DNA of 64,000 nt, from the NCBI GenBank assembly GCA_012656075.1, contig JAAKBF010000014.1:248001-312000 (forward strand), written 5' to 3'. The stretch comes from Phytophthora hibernalis. Its lineage: Eukaryota > Oomycota > Peronosporomycetes > Peronosporales > Peronosporaceae. Of this stretch, positions 40,201 to 52,401 are shown piece by piece. The position numbers and the translations under genes are program-made. How positions within the stretch are numbered: the stretch's first letter is position 1; every line of letters begins with the position of its first letter. The notes beneath the pieces are model-generated. The model saw only the letters and a program-made list of their open reading frames with translations. It had not been told where the DNA came from and made no database searches.

Positions 40201-42967
40201 TTGACCCCGCACGAATGTGCTGCCCTCGTACAAACTCTTCTCTTCGAGGCTGGATTTGAATTCATCAATATGGTGCCTGACTGGCATCGCACACGAGCTT
40301 CTCGAATCGAGCCAGGATATGTCTGTTCAGTGGTTGAAGAAGTTCAACAACCTATTACGATTGAGCTTCTCGAGTGGAAACAGTTGACTGTCGGTCTGCC
40401 GGTCAAGATAATCCCGAACGCAGACTTGCTCAACCCCATCGATGTCCTGAACGCAGTGAAACACGAGCCAGTTTTAAGACTGAACGAGGATGGTGAAGGC
40501 GAAGATCGATTGATGTCAGACTACGAAGTGGAGCTACTCGGAAACTCGTTTGCTTCACTCTGTAGACTTGCAGGTATCACAGTGCTCAGAAGTCCACGAG
40601 GACCACCTGAGAGCGAGCCTGACGCGAAACGTCCTTAACGCAGACCGCCTCGTCCGCTGAGCATCTCTACTCCTTCTGACCACTCTCTGCGTCCAGCAGG
40701 CGATGTTGGCTCAAACGCAGAAGATCAAGTCATGAGCATCCGGAGTGCGGGGAGCCTGAACGCATCAAGTGAAATCTCCGATTCCATTCCAAGCGTAATC
40801 GGCCCTTCGGGGACCTCAAGCGGAACAGCATACGACACGTCGTCTGGAGCTCAGACATCCAGGAACAGTTCGTCCATCTCGTCGATGATGTCTCTGGGGC
40901 ATCCTGCTTCAGCGCACATGCCTCAATCAGGAGCTGTCCCTGTGATGATGGCGATTCAAGCTGAAGGAAGCATGGGCGTAGGTCTTGACGGCGGATCATT
41001 CGTGACGCGTACGGTGATCCCAGCATGACCAATTGCAGTTGACCAAGATGAAACGTCGACATGGCTGATTCGGAGAACGTTGACCTTCAGAGCGTTGAAA
41101 CCACATCTCGCCGACGATCGTCCAGAGCGCGACGTGCGGTCAAGCATGAAACCTCAGATCCATTGCCTCGTGAGTCGAACCTGAGTGCAGGAGCGTCTGC
41201 ATACTCAACGCGGACACGATCAAGTCGCACGGGTCGGTCGCGACGTTCAAGCTCGCACTCTTCGGCTTCGTCTGGGGCGGCACAAATAGCACTGAACGTG
41301 ATGAGCCTGCACCAAGAAGCCGTCGCATAGCTCAAGGAACAGCAAGAAGCGTTTCAAGACCAACAACATAAAGCTCAGCTTGAGATGCAGCGAAACATGG
41401 ACCGTCAACTTCAGGGGGCAGCGTTTGAGATAAACTCATTAACCGAGCGGACAGCACGTGCTGAAGAAGCGAGACAGCAAGCTGAACGAGCCTTGCTGCG
41501 AATTGAGGAACCCGAGTTGAAGCCGAACGTCGTGCACAGGCAGCGGATAAGTCTCTGGCTCCGTCTACGTCCAACATTGGAATGGCTGCGGTCAGACCTT
41601 CGGAGGATCTGGAAGGTCGTTTGGAGGAAGTCATTCGCCTAGAGCGGGAACGCCTGCAGGCCGAAGCTGACGAACGACTTCAGCGGGAAAATGAATGTGT
41701 CCAGCAGAACTTGGAGCAAACCTGGCAACAGCGTCTTGCCGAAGTAGACGCCCAGCGCGTACGTGTCGACGCAGCGCGAGCAAGCAGAGGCGAAGAGACT
41801 GAGAGAAGCCTGAACGCGCGCTTGGAACATGTTCAGCAGGCCATTGAAAGCCTAAATGTGGAACGATAACAGGAGCGGGGGCCGCCGCTAATCGCCAGAA
41901 GCTCCTGGCTGACCAGAACCGCGACCTCCGCCTTGTCCTCTCCCAGATCAAGACTGGCCGTGTGACACTCCACCCTGAATTGACAACCTCAATCAAGGGT
42001 GAAAAGTCGGTCGACCCTCATTTGGCAACCAATAATCCAGTGGACAGTGGCGCAATCAATGATGGCGTGCTACCAAGTACCGGCTATGTATCCTTGAAGA
42101 ACACGACCGAAGTCGGTATAGCCCAAATGCGTGCAACTTTGAGCTCACCTCCGGTGAAGTAGGAAGTTGTTGTACGAGAGCGAGTCTCCAAAACGACGAA
42201 GGTTTCGACGGCCATAACCACTTCTGCTTCAAAGACTGAAAGCGCGAATAAGGAGTTGAAACCTTCTGAGTTCAAGAAAACTGCGTTCAGAAATCTGCGA
42301 TCAAGAAAAGTGCGGTCAAGAAATCCGTTTCCAAGAATCTCCGCTGAAGCAGAAAGAAGGCACAGACCCGCCTTCCTCAGACCCAGATGGATCCGATTCA
42401 GACTCGTCTGATTCAGGAGATGACGACTCAAGTTCAAGAGATTCGGTTAACAGCTCAAGCGATGATGCGGGTTTGGACCTCACCACCACGTCGGCCACCG
42501 ACAAAGATGGCAAGACAATCTGGACGTACCGACCATATATTAATTATAATGCGCTCGAGAAGTTCGATGAAGATGCGTCTGTGGAGGATCGAGTCGGTTG
42601 GTGGGAACGTTTCATCGACATGGCGGCTCAAGGTTCCTGGCCAGACAAGATGAAGATGAGACAGCTCCGAGGACGTATGTCTTCAGCGCTCGGGGATTGG
42701 TATGCTCAGCTACCCAAGTCTGTCCGTCACGACTGGAAGAAGCTGTCTCACCGATTCAAGGCCCTGTATTGTCGTACGACTGTTTTCTACTCTGAACGTT
42801 AATACGCTATGAAGATGCGTTCAGGACAATCTCCGTTGAAGTTCTTCTATAGGCTGAACGCAGCTGCGGTCAAAGCTGAGGTGAAATTTCAGAAGACTAC
42901 GAAAGCTCGTGAACGACACGTTCGTCGTTTCATTAAGAAGCTAAGGAATACCCAGCTGAAGACTGCA
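40201..42967 (+). pseudogene. Gag region of the gypsy element
   Basis: Successive frames are: a 146-codon piece from 40201 (FEAGFEFINMVPDWHRTR); Ser/Arg-rich stretches (41061-41330); a strong Gln/Glu coiled coil (41385-41869); and the capsid-like core DRVGWWERFIDMAAQGSWPDK, LGDWYAQLPKSVRHDWKKL, FKALYC (42590-42770), with KMRSGQSPLKFFYRLN after a stop at 42800. The capsid core fits the oomycete Ty3/gypsy gag. Several frame breaks and stops are present. Confidence 0.7.
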
Positions 42968-42974
42968 TGAAAGT

Positions 42975-43857
42975 CGAATCTTGAAACGTAGTGATACAGT
43001 GTTGATTATCTTTATCTTGGGTTTTTCTCAATTTGAGCCAACATATGCAAATACACACATCTGGGGTTTTCTTGAGCCCGACACGTACTGGATCCCCATC
43101 CAGCGGGCTTAGAGGTTTAACGATTTCTTCCCAGAGGTGGTTGCATCACTTCGGAGTTGATTTTGAACTTGATCGGGCAAATCCTTGAGCGTACCTTGAC
43201 GGACATGATTCTTCTCAGCTTGAAACGCCTTCAAGTCTTCACACAATATCCCTCGATGGAACTGACCACAGTCTGAGCACGCCGTTAATCTGCAGTTCTT
43301 GACTGGATGACCAACTTCATGACAGTTGTCGCAGGTTATGTTTGCCCAGCAGTATTCCTTGGTATGGCTGGTCTTTCCGCAGCCTTCACACGGTGGGAAT
43401 GGTGAAGGAAATCATGAACGCACGTTATCCGAACGCATGTTCTGTTGGTTAAACGCAGGTCTCCATCCTCCAGCTTCCATTGCACGATAGACAACATTTG
43501 TCACATCTTTCATGCTGAACGCAGACTGCGTTTCAGGCTTTGCCGGCTCGCTCAACTGAGACTCGCGTCCCTTGGCAAGTGCGACTTGTGCAACGGCCGC
43601 TGCAGCTTCAACTTCAGGTTCCTGAAACTGAACGTGGTGAGTCATTTCGGACTCTGATTCAGGTTTGGTCTGAGCGACGTACGTGCGTCCAAGCTTTTGA
43701 GACTTGTACCGAGGTGATTGTGCGTTGCTGCTGTGATATTGCTGTTTAGCCGGCTGAGTGTCGTATCCTTCTTCTCGCCAGATATCTTCATTACGTCTGA
43801 GCGCATGTTCCACTTCGCTGACACTCTTGAAACGTTGTCCTTGGATATCCTGATAAT
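42975..43857 (-). pseudogene. Inverted gag segment with zinc knuckles
   Basis: Gag C-terminal sequence reads on the minus strand, opposite to the gag before it and the protease after it. It runs YYQDIQGQRFKSVSEVEHALRR, then an acidic linker, MKDVTNVVYRAMEAGGWRP, an in-frame TGA, then three Cys-His knuckles: CEGCGKTSHTKEYC and CDNCHEVGHPVKNC (both CX2CX4HX4C), and CSDCGQFHRGILC. The peptide MRSDNVRS occurs at both ends on opposite strands (near 43440 and 43858). This suggests an inversion between short repeats. Confidence 0.7.
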
Positions 43858-44510
43858 ATGCGTTCGGACAATGTGCGCTCAGACTCAGTGAACCTGGAAG
43901 TTCCTTTGGAATACCTGTTGAGGCCTGGTGAACGCTTTGGATGGTGGGAGAATCATGAACCTGAAGATACGCATGAGATTGCAACAGTCCATGGGGCGGT
44001 GAATGATTGTCGGACCGGTATCCTCCTAGACACAGGAGCGTCCGTGAGTATGTTGAGCTTTGACTTTGCACGTAAGCTCAAGCTCAAACTCTGGACGCAT
44101 AAACAGATGAAAGTCTTAGGCCTGGGAGGAGTTCCGACTCATATTTCTGCCCACGCTGAGGTCAAGATCACTTTTGGCCCAGATTGGTTTTTATTTTTCG
44201 AGTTTGGGTGGACAACATTGGAGAAGGTGTGAATGTGCTGCTGGGTATGAACTTCACGTTCAGTGCTGGTGTACGACTCTCAATCTGGGAAGGTTTGTTA
44301 CAACTCCCAGATGAAGAAACAGTCTTGATGTATGGTAACTCTCCCAAGGACTACGTTGGTGTCGATTTACCAGTGTTTTCGAAGCAGAATTTGTATCTGC
44401 GTCCAGGCGAAGGCGCGGTGGTTCATGTAGACTATGGTCGGCTGACCCTCAGCGAGGAGTTGTTTGGGCTGGACGCAGAGATCGTTGGGTGACCCCAGTC
44501 GTTTATGCGG
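43858..44510 (+). pseudogene. Aspartic protease domain of the gypsy element
   Basis: MRSDNVRSDSVNLEVPLEYLL leads to ILLDTGASVSMLS (catalytic Asp at 44029-44031), LKVLGLGG-type flap KVLGLGGVPTH, and after a frame change NVLLGMNFTFSAGVRLS. It is a retropepsin that would cleave the Gag-Pol polyprotein. One frame break near 44200 separates the two halves. Confidence 0.75.
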
Positions 44511-45455
44511 CGAGGTCGTGGATTACTGCGGTCAAGGTTGTGAATATCTCGGACAAGATGCTAAGGATTGACAACAGTATTGTGATTGCCAGAGTGGTTG
44601 AACACTGGTTCTTCCAGCGAGCAGGACGATTTGTGCGGCCAGGCTAAAGGCAGTATCAAGAATAGCAGCAGTTGATTTACGAGAATACAGTGTTCGCTCA
44701 AGCTCAGTTGCGCGCTCGACGCCTGGAACAAATGGTGTCTGGTCAAAGTTCTCCCAGCGTTCAAGCACCTGAGTATCCATGGCCATCTAAAATTGTAATG
44801 CGACCAGCTTCGGGGACTGCCGAAGTGAAAATGATTCGGGTGAATCCGAAGCCGAAGCATCTCCGAGTCACATTCGCGGAAGTGGAAGTCAAGGAAGAAA
44901 GCTTGGCCGAACCAGAGCTTGAGACAAGGGACGTTGAAATTCAAACTGGATCAGTTTTGAAGGAAATATGCGTTTAAGGTCCTGACATCCGCGTTCAATA
45001 ATCAAATGTATCTGCACCAGTGCTTGAAACGGCTGAAACAATTTCTACTCCTGAACGTGTGTCTCCCAGAAATGTCGGTCAGGCCGAACGTCTGAGTACA
45101 GATGATTTGAAGATGAAGGTTCAGGTTTTTCGACTCAAGGTTTTGCAAGCACACCTGTGCGGAAGCTGGAAGAAGAATATGCAAGGTGCATGTGTGTTTC
45201 AGCTGAGGAGTTGGACCTAGAACCACCATTCTACATCCGAGAAGGCAGTGAGATGATGGCTCAGTTACGCGAACACCTGATCATGTTACCTGAAGTTCAG
45301 GACTTAAGCCCTGAGTGTAAAATTGAGGATGCAGATGTTGGCGTTTCAGGGATCACGACTCCAGAAATGAATGAGAAGATGAGGAAGATCCTGAAATACC
45401 ATCAGAAGATTTTCTTAGGTGATGGAAATACGGCTATAGTCCCGCACGCGGTGTT

Positions 45456-46177
45456 GTGTGTGATTTGGAAGTTGGAGATGTGCGTCCAGTGTCTCAGCGT
45501 GCAAGACAAGTTGCGCCGCATTTGTCGGTCAGGGTTTATGAGTTGCTCAAGAAGCTCCTCGAAACGAGTTTGATTGAGCATTCTGAATCGGCATGGGCCT
45601 CACCGATCGTAATCGTTCTCAAGAAAAATGGAGCGGATATCAGGATGTGTATTGATTATCGACTGGTGAATGAATTTATCAAGCTATCACGCTATCCCTT
45701 GCCCCAGATCGACGATTTACTGATCGGTTTCAAGTCCGCGATGTGGTTTATGAGTCTCGACATGGCAAGTGGTTTCTGGGCGGTGCTCATGACTGAGCGT
45801 TCAAAGCTGATTTCAGTATTTATTTGTCCGTTCGGACATTTTCAGTGGATACGGATGCCTATATTGACGACATCGCATATGGTGCTCCGACTTGGGACGA
45901 CCTTTGCACGGACCTGAGTGCCCTTTTGTTCATATTGCGTTACTGGAATATCTCTGTGAGCCTTCCGAAAAGTGAATTTGGCAAGCCGAGCATTCCGTAC
46001 CTATCCCATGAAATTAGCGCTGAGGGTATTCGAGCTACGCCCAAGATTGGGAAGTCCGTTCAGGAGTTACCATTTCTGTCTACGCTCAAGGGAGTTCAGT
46101 CTTTCTTGGGAAGTTTGAACTATTATCACAAGTTCATTGAAGGTTTCCCGTCGTCGCGGCAGTACTTTACGAGCTGA
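45456..46177 (+). pseudogene. Reverse transcriptase domain with internal deletion
   Basis: SAWASPIVIVLKKNGADIRMCIDYRLVN, RYPLPQIDDLL and motif A FMSLDMASGFW are clear. After HFQWIRMP the text jumps to AYIDDIAYGAPTWDDL, the catalytic YIDD box (about 45859). The expected FGLKNAP-type motif B and about 25-45 residues between are missing. LGSLNYYHKFI and the thumb follow. The deletion removes essential polymerase structure, so it cannot work. Confidence 0.8.
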
Positions 46178-46194
46178 ACGACGAACAAGTCCGT

Positions 46195-46650
46195 TCAGGT
46201 CGAGACCTTGAACGCGCCAAGGAAGTGTTTGAGATCTTGAAACGGAAAATTGTGTCGACGCCTATGTTGCGTCATCCTGACCGCATGAAGCCGTTTATCA
46301 TTATCACTCATGCTAATGCATGGGCGGCATGTGCCGTAGTGGGTCAGATGTATGATGGTAAGATCCAACCTGTGCGGTTCACCGGACGAATATTGAACGA
46401 GTCCGAGATACGGTATCAACTTCCTGAAGAGAAAGTCTTAGCGATTCTCAGAGTTGTGCAGCTGTTCAGGCCACTGATATTTGGTACTGGATTTCCACTG
46501 AAGATCTATACCCGGTACTCCGTCCTACGATGGTTATTGGGTTCAAAATCCACCGAAGGAAGACACTTGAAGTGGGGTAGGAGTTGTCTCGATGGTCACT
46601 GGAAATACATAAGGTTCGGCGAGATGAAGATGACCTGGCCGCAATCTTGA
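46195..46650 (+). pseudogene. Gypsy RNase H domain
   Basis: FEILKRKIVSTPMLRHPD, then ITHANAWAACAVVGQM in place of the usual DAS.. opening (the first catalytic Asp is not seen), VRFTGRILNESEIRYQ and EEKVLAILRVVQLFR (catalytic Glu region), then the tether-like RWLLGSKSTEGR. It sits directly after the polymerase thumb as in all Ty3/gypsy elements. Frame breaks occur at both ends. Confidence 0.65.
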
Positions 46651-46699
46651 ATGCAGGCATTACACCCAGGGAACATCTCGATGCGGTTGTCCAAGAGTT

Positions 46700-47126
46700 G
46701 ATACCAGCCAAAGGACATGTCAAGCAACAACTTGTGATCAGCATGGAAATGCTTGATGTCGACTACCAGGGTGTTGGCTTGAGCTTCGATGGTGCGGCCA
46801 AGACATCTACTCGCCAAGGAAGCTGTGGGTGTGTCTTGTGGCAGCTGCCCGGATGGGAAGTCCTGGACGCACAAGGTTTCATTTTGGAAGATGTCACGGT
46901 GAACGATGCAGAGTATCACGGATTGATAAACGTTCTAAAACTGGTATTGGCGCGCGGCGTTGAAGATCTGGTCGCAGTTGGTGATTCAAGGATCATAATT
47001 CAGCAGGCTCAAGGCCTGATAAATTGTAACACTCCAAACACCGAATATGAGTCGCTCAAGACAAAGTTCAAGTCCATTCATTTGGTACATGTCAAGCGTT
47101 TTACAATCAAGCTGCTGATTACCTGA
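46700..47126 (+). pseudogene. Second, archaeal-type RNase HI domain (aRNH)
   Basis: A complete second RNase HI follows the gypsy RNase H: LSFDGAAKTSTRQGSCGCVLW (first Asp), VNDAEYHGLINVLKL (Glu), LVAVGDSRIIIQQAQG (Asp), and a C-terminal HVKRF. The last Asp-containing helix shifts frame (about 47100: AADYLTSKTL in another frame). A second RNase H is known from plant Tat elements and some oomycete Ty3/gypsy elements. Confidence 0.7.
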
Positions 47127-47529
47127 CGTCTAAAACGTTGATGCTGGGCAAGTCTTGGCAACTTGAGGATGAGGATGAACGTTCATATTTGCAGTTGGTA
47201 TCGAAAATACCTGAGCAGATTATGAAGCCAGCAGGAGCCATGCCTGCAGATGATAATTTGCAGTCAGAGTCTGAATCAAGTCCCCTCTCACCTGCGGCCA
47301 AGGTGCTAGCAGCTTTCACGCGCGCTCAGGCTGTACAAGCTGAGGAAAGTGAGGTTATGGAACCATTACAGTATCAGGCCGAACGTTGGCGCAGGACCCA
47401 TCAGGATGGCGATACTTTCCTGAAACGGATAATGAGCTATCTGAAGGGCGAACTGAATGCGTTTTCGCGTTCAGAGATTAAAAAGATCGCTAAATATGCG
47501 CACTATTATGTCCTGGATTCGCGAGAGAT

Positions 47530-48517
47530 TTGTATCGCCTGACCGCAGAAACTAAGGGTCGCCCTCGTGACAAAGAGTCTGAAACAAGGTTGGTTGTTCC
47601 GGAAAACCTGCGACCAGATATATTGCACTATGCTCACGAGGAATTCCAAGGTGGACATCAAGGCATCACTCGGACGTATGAAAAATTGCGTTCAGAGTTT
47701 TACTGGCCGAGGATGTTTGCTGATGCAGAAATCTTCGTCAAAGAGTGCACCGACGGCGCATCGGCCAAGGGACGACCACCGAATCCCGGACCTTCGCCGA
47801 GAATATCGGACCTCGACGCCCGTTTGAGGTTGTCTCATGGACTTCGTTACGCACATGCCAAAGTCTGAACGCGGGAATTTTTTCCTACTCCTGTTTCAGG
47901 ATGCGTTTTCAGGCTTCGTGATGTGTAAGCCAATGAGTTCAACCACTGCTCAGGATGTAGCTGAGGCGTATGAGGAATGTGTTTTCAGACGGTTCGGAGA
48001 AAGTTCGATGTTGCGTCATGATCAAGATCCAAGGTTTATGAGCGAGGTATTCACCCGATTCAGGGAAATGCTTGGTAGCAGACAACGAGCATTTCTGGTG
48101 TATCGGCCTCAGGCTAATGACCAGCAAGAACGCTCTGTCCAGGCGGTTATGCGAAGTGTCCGAGCGTACGTTGCTGAATCAGACCAGAGCGACTGGGACG
48201 ACCATGCTGAGCGTCTGATGTTTGCGCTGAACACGTCATTTGATGCTACTAGGCTTGAAACGCCATTTTTCTTGGTGCATGGTTGGAATACACAAGGGAC
48301 GATTTCAGCAATGCTTCGACCCAGGCCTTCCAGTGTACCTGAACGTACCGCGTATGAGTGGCGCCGAAAGTTGCATCGCGATTATGGTTACGCTCAGGCT
48401 TGCGCTGAAGACCTCCAAACAAAAGCAAAACGTCTACGCTCAGAAGGCCAGACGCAGAAGTGGAATGAGCTGTCTGAACGCATCAAGGCTCGTTTCAAAG
48501 TCGGTGATGCTGTATGA
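47530..48517 (+). pseudogene. Integrase of the gypsy element
   Basis: Zinc-binding H2C2 region: ILHYAHEEFQGGHQGITRTYEKL, then FVKECTDGASAKG, where the second Cys of the usual CxxC is replaced by Gly. The catalytic core in the next frame has MDFVTHMPKS, LFQDAFSGFV, LRHDQDPRFMSEVF and RPQANDQQERSVQ, compatible with the D,D-35-E triad. It ends FKVGDAV at 48517. One frame break near 47835 divides the zinc part from the core. Confidence 0.75.
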
Positions 48518-49028
48518 TTGTACATTCCCAGAGCTCAGACTGGGCTAAGCAGAAATTGGCTCACATGTGGCATGGTCCGTTCAGGATCGACGAGATGCAC
48601 GACGATTTCCAAGTCAAGTTGAAGATTATTAATACTGGCTACCGGGTTAACCCTTGGCTGCACGTGAGTCGCCTGAAACCGAGAGCCTTATTTCCTAAAC
48701 GTCCGATTGAGGAAATCGAGGTGGCTGAAGATGATGATTTTGATGCTGCTCTGTTACCAGAGGACAGTTGGGAGCCGGACAATTCGAACAATCAATATGA
48801 AAAATAAAGAAGATTTTGGATTTACGCTGGAACAAGCGCACTCGGACCTCTCGACGCACTCGCGAATATCTCGTAAAGTGGGAAGACTATGAAGAGCCAG
48901 AGTGGATACCAGTCTCACAATTAAGTTTCGGCGCTCTCTTGTATGAGTTCAACCAAGGAGCCAGAGCAAGAGCCGCTTCCGGACCATGCAGGCGGGAGAT
49001 CACCATCCCAGAGCATAATGTTTCTTGA
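48514..49028 (+). pseudogene. Integrase C-terminal and chromodomain
   Basis: KQKLAHMWHGPFRI and LHVSRLKPRALFPKRP form the usual post-integrase barrel. An acidic linker and a frame change lead to REYLVKWEDYEEPEWIPVSQL, a chromodomain. Chromodomains steer Ty3/gypsy (chromovirus-type) insertion toward marked chromatin. The frame ends at 49028. Confidence 0.7.
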
Positions 49029-49439
49029 ACGCTTATGCCTGGACGCAGATCGCTGAACTTGTGAAAATGACTGATTGACTGACCCTGAAACTGATCTTTT
49101 CACTTTACCCTGAAACGACGAACAATGCTGAGCATGGAGGCCTGAAAAAAGAGAATGTTCGTGATACTGAATTTTGGAGTGATGTGTGAGCAAGAATTTA
49201 TGATGCTGCAGGGGCAGTTGTGACTCTGTCGTTGTATCAATACGAAGGAAGCTTGAATACTTGATTCAGACATGACAAGCCTCAGATGCAAACTGAACCA
49301 AACGCCTTGAAAATGCAAAACAATTCCTGGGTGTTAAGAGTGCAACACTACGACATGCAAATGCAGTAAATCAGAAACTGCGTCTAGGAAGCGCGAATTC
49401 GAGCTGCGACCAGAGGTTCAGTTAGTGGCGTCCTTCATT
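49029..49439. other. Spacer between pol and the antisense ORF
   Basis: No supported gene. This is where the plus-strand pol and the minus-strand ORF converge and would be expected to hold both 3' ends. Confidence 0.4.
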
Positions 49440-52401
49440 TCCTCATCGGCGACCTCATTGTCTGGGTCACCAGGCACAATCCAATTACGAGCACGCTGAG
49501 GCAGCGGGATGATATGGGTGCGCAGATCCGCAGAGGCACATATGGTGCGCTGAGTCTCATTTGCAGCTGAGGCCCAAAGTGTTCACGTTCGTCCAGCTCC
49601 ATCAGTTGTTGTGTCAAAGGCTTGCATTTTCCCGACCTGTCGACCGAACGCGGATCTTCCCAGATCCAGTGGCAAACGCGTGGGGGCAATGGTTATATCC
49701 CTGGTTCTTGGAACAGTGTTTCAGGGAAATCCCTGATCTTTCGAAGTCGCTTCACCTCCGTCTTGAACTTGCGCAACAATGAGTCAGTGCGCGAGCGACG
49801 CTCATCATACAGAAGCCAAGACTCCTCATCTCGATCAGGATTGACTGTGATCTAGTGCAATAAGTCCCACCAAGCTTGAGAGTATTCTTTCATGAAGCTC
49901 ACATAGCGCTTGATCCCGGCCATGATATAAGAACTGTAGTCAGAGGCTCGGTGAAAATAGAAAACCTTGGTGCGATCAGCAAACATGCGTCTCCACGGGA
50001 GCTGTTTTTTATCAACTTGCCTTCAGCATTGGTTGGAAGTATGGTGATGTAGAACTCAATGTCCCTGCGTTCCTGAGCGTACTGAGTCTCACTCTTCTGC
50101 GGAGCATAATTTGGAAAACCAGGGGTCTGCGACTTGCTCTTCTTGCCGAAGATGTACATCTTGATGCCGACATACCTGAACGAGGACGTGACTCTGGGAT
50201 CGACAACTTCAATTATTCGCAACTGTGCCGAAGTCAAGCAGCGAAACTGGATATCTGCCAACGAAGTCGAAGCCCGTGGCGATTCTGCGATCAGGTCCTC
50301 GATGTTCGACGAAGACCGAGCCTTCTTGCGAGCAGGCCCTGAACGCAAGTCTGAACTCTAGGATCTCTTATTTCTCGGGGAACGTCGAGGAGACGAACTG
50401 GGAATTAGGTCATCAGAGTCTGAATCGGACAGGTTCAGACCCCGTGATGCTTTGGACGGAGTTTGCAACTTGGGATTGACTAGGTTGACTTCAACATCGT
50501 CATTGTCTTCATCCTCTTCATCGACATCCTTGTCGTTTTCAGTGCCGTCAGGCATGAACAAAGAATCACTGTCGTCCTCACTCGTTTCAGACTTTAGGGG
50601 CACTTCCTGGTCGCATACTGCTATGGTCAGATGATGCCAAGGTTCAGGTTCTTCACCACGAGTAATCATGCTTTCCAGTCGAGTCTCGGCGTTGAGGAAA
50701 TACATCTCGGGACGTACCGAACCCAAGGTGTCGCGTCCAGACATTCGTCATAAATTATGCTGGTCAACGTGATTACGAGAGGACCGGTATGGAAGAGAGG
50801 ATGAACCACTTGATCTCCACTGACGAATTGCAACGCAACATCATACTGATACCCTGCTCGGATCGCGTAGCGAACATCCAATCGAACCTTTAACCAGACC
50901 ATAGCGTCCGGAAGCACCGTTCGAGCCAAGTCTTCGGTCAGGTCCAGTTTCTCGGACGCAGGAGGGGCAAATTCACGATTTGGCTCATGATTGCACGGAC
51001 GAAGCTGGAAAGTTTTCTTGAACTTCTCCCTGGATCCTCTGGTCGCATTTTCTCTCTGGCGGATGCGCGGTGAGTCCTCGACGGTGAAAGAGTGAGCTGT
51101 TTGTGTGCAGGTTCAGTTCGGGATAAGTCTAAAACCCTGGGCGGATTTTCCGATGGAGGCTCAGAATCATCATCACCGGCTTTCTTGCGCTCAACCTCGT
51201 AATCCCCGCATACGAATCTTGGTTGATCTACTGCGAGGACGTCGATATTGGTAACCCAAGCCTGCGGAGGTGCGGTCCCTGAGGCGAAATGCGCAAATAG
51301 CTCTTGAAGCCGCTTCCAGTTGGTAGTGATGGTCACATTCGCATCCGCATTCAGGAAGTCGATAAATGACCATGCGCTCAAACTTTTCTGGGCCAGATCC
51401 CGACGCAGAACGTTACACCGGGCTTCAGAAGTACTCAGTTTCTCTCTGAGCTCATTCATCTCGTCGTCACGCGCATTCAATTCACACTGATGCTCCGACG
51501 TCAGGATACGGACAGAGTTAACGAAACGTTCCTCAGCTTCAACCCTTTGAGAGTCGATACGTTCAACCTCAGATCTCCAGTATGCTTGCATGGCACACCC
51601 CTCGCGACGAACAGCATTATTCTCTGAACGCAACCTCAACATCTCCTGAGCGGAGTTGTCCTGCTCCTTGTCAGTCTGGGAACGGAGCTGTCGACACTGG
51701 TCGAGAAGGCGTTTCAGGAACGACATCAGGTTGAATGTGCGTTCAGCCAATTCCTCAGGGCCGAACTCGGTCAAGAGCGATGCCATTTCCCGGCAAATGG
51801 TGAGTGCATTGAGCATGCAGTTCAGAGCTGGGAGTGAAGGAGGTCGAGATATCACGAGTGGAATATTAGTGGACGCACCCGTTCCGACAACAGACTCGAG
51901 TTCGCGGACGTCGGAAGCGTCGAGGGTTTCTAGAGCTAACAACGCCTCTAAACCCCCATAACCATCACGTAGATATGCCCCGTTACGGTGAGCACTCTCA
52001 GCGGCAGGGACCCCCACAATGCGCAATGAGTCGCGGTCAGGAGGAGTCACCCAATTTGCAGGGCGATCCGTCCCGTAGTCAATGAAATCAAGCGCTGGCG
52101 TCGCGATAAGCTTGGACAGCGAAGCGCTTGCATACTCTGATCGATCCACAAAGTGTGGAATCCTGCGACCAAATGAAGTCGCTGAGTTCAGTCGCGGCGC
52201 TTCTGCGTTCAGACCTTTGGCGTCCGATGAGCCTGACGTCCGGCCCTTGATATCGATCACAGCTGCGTCTGCCTCAGGAATGTGAGCTGGTGGCTTCATG
52301 TCGTGGTCCTCCGCGTGTTTCTGGTCGTCACGCTCGTCACCGGCGTCACAATTATCTCCCGACGACTTGTGTTCATCGTTTGTTTGCTGCGGATCCTCCA
52401 T
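49440..52401 (-). CDS. Long antisense ORF of the gypsy element (unknown function)
   Basis: The ATG at 52401 (MEDPQQTNDEHKSS) opens 487 uninterrupted codons. They have an acidic N-terminus, a helical part (LNALTICREMASLLTEFG) and a long coiled coil (about residues 225-370, e.g. LRSENNAVRREGCAMQ). After a stop near 50938 it continues through frame changes with LARTVLPDAMVWLKVRLDVRY (50929-50745), an acidic Asp/Glu stretch, basic SPRRSPRNKRS (50358), RKKARSSSNIEDLIAESP (50320), a region ending near 49900, and DEESWLLYDERRSRTDSLL (about 49820). In all that is roughly 950 codons with nuclear-localisation-like clusters. No enzymatic motif is seen. It lies between pol and the 3' LTR, on the opposite strand. 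Confidence 0.65.

Noticed and set aside
43858..44071. Minus-strand continuation of the zinc-knuckle frame over the protease
   Set aside because: The frame merely stays open by chance opposite the DTGAS region; gag-like text begins only at about 43857.
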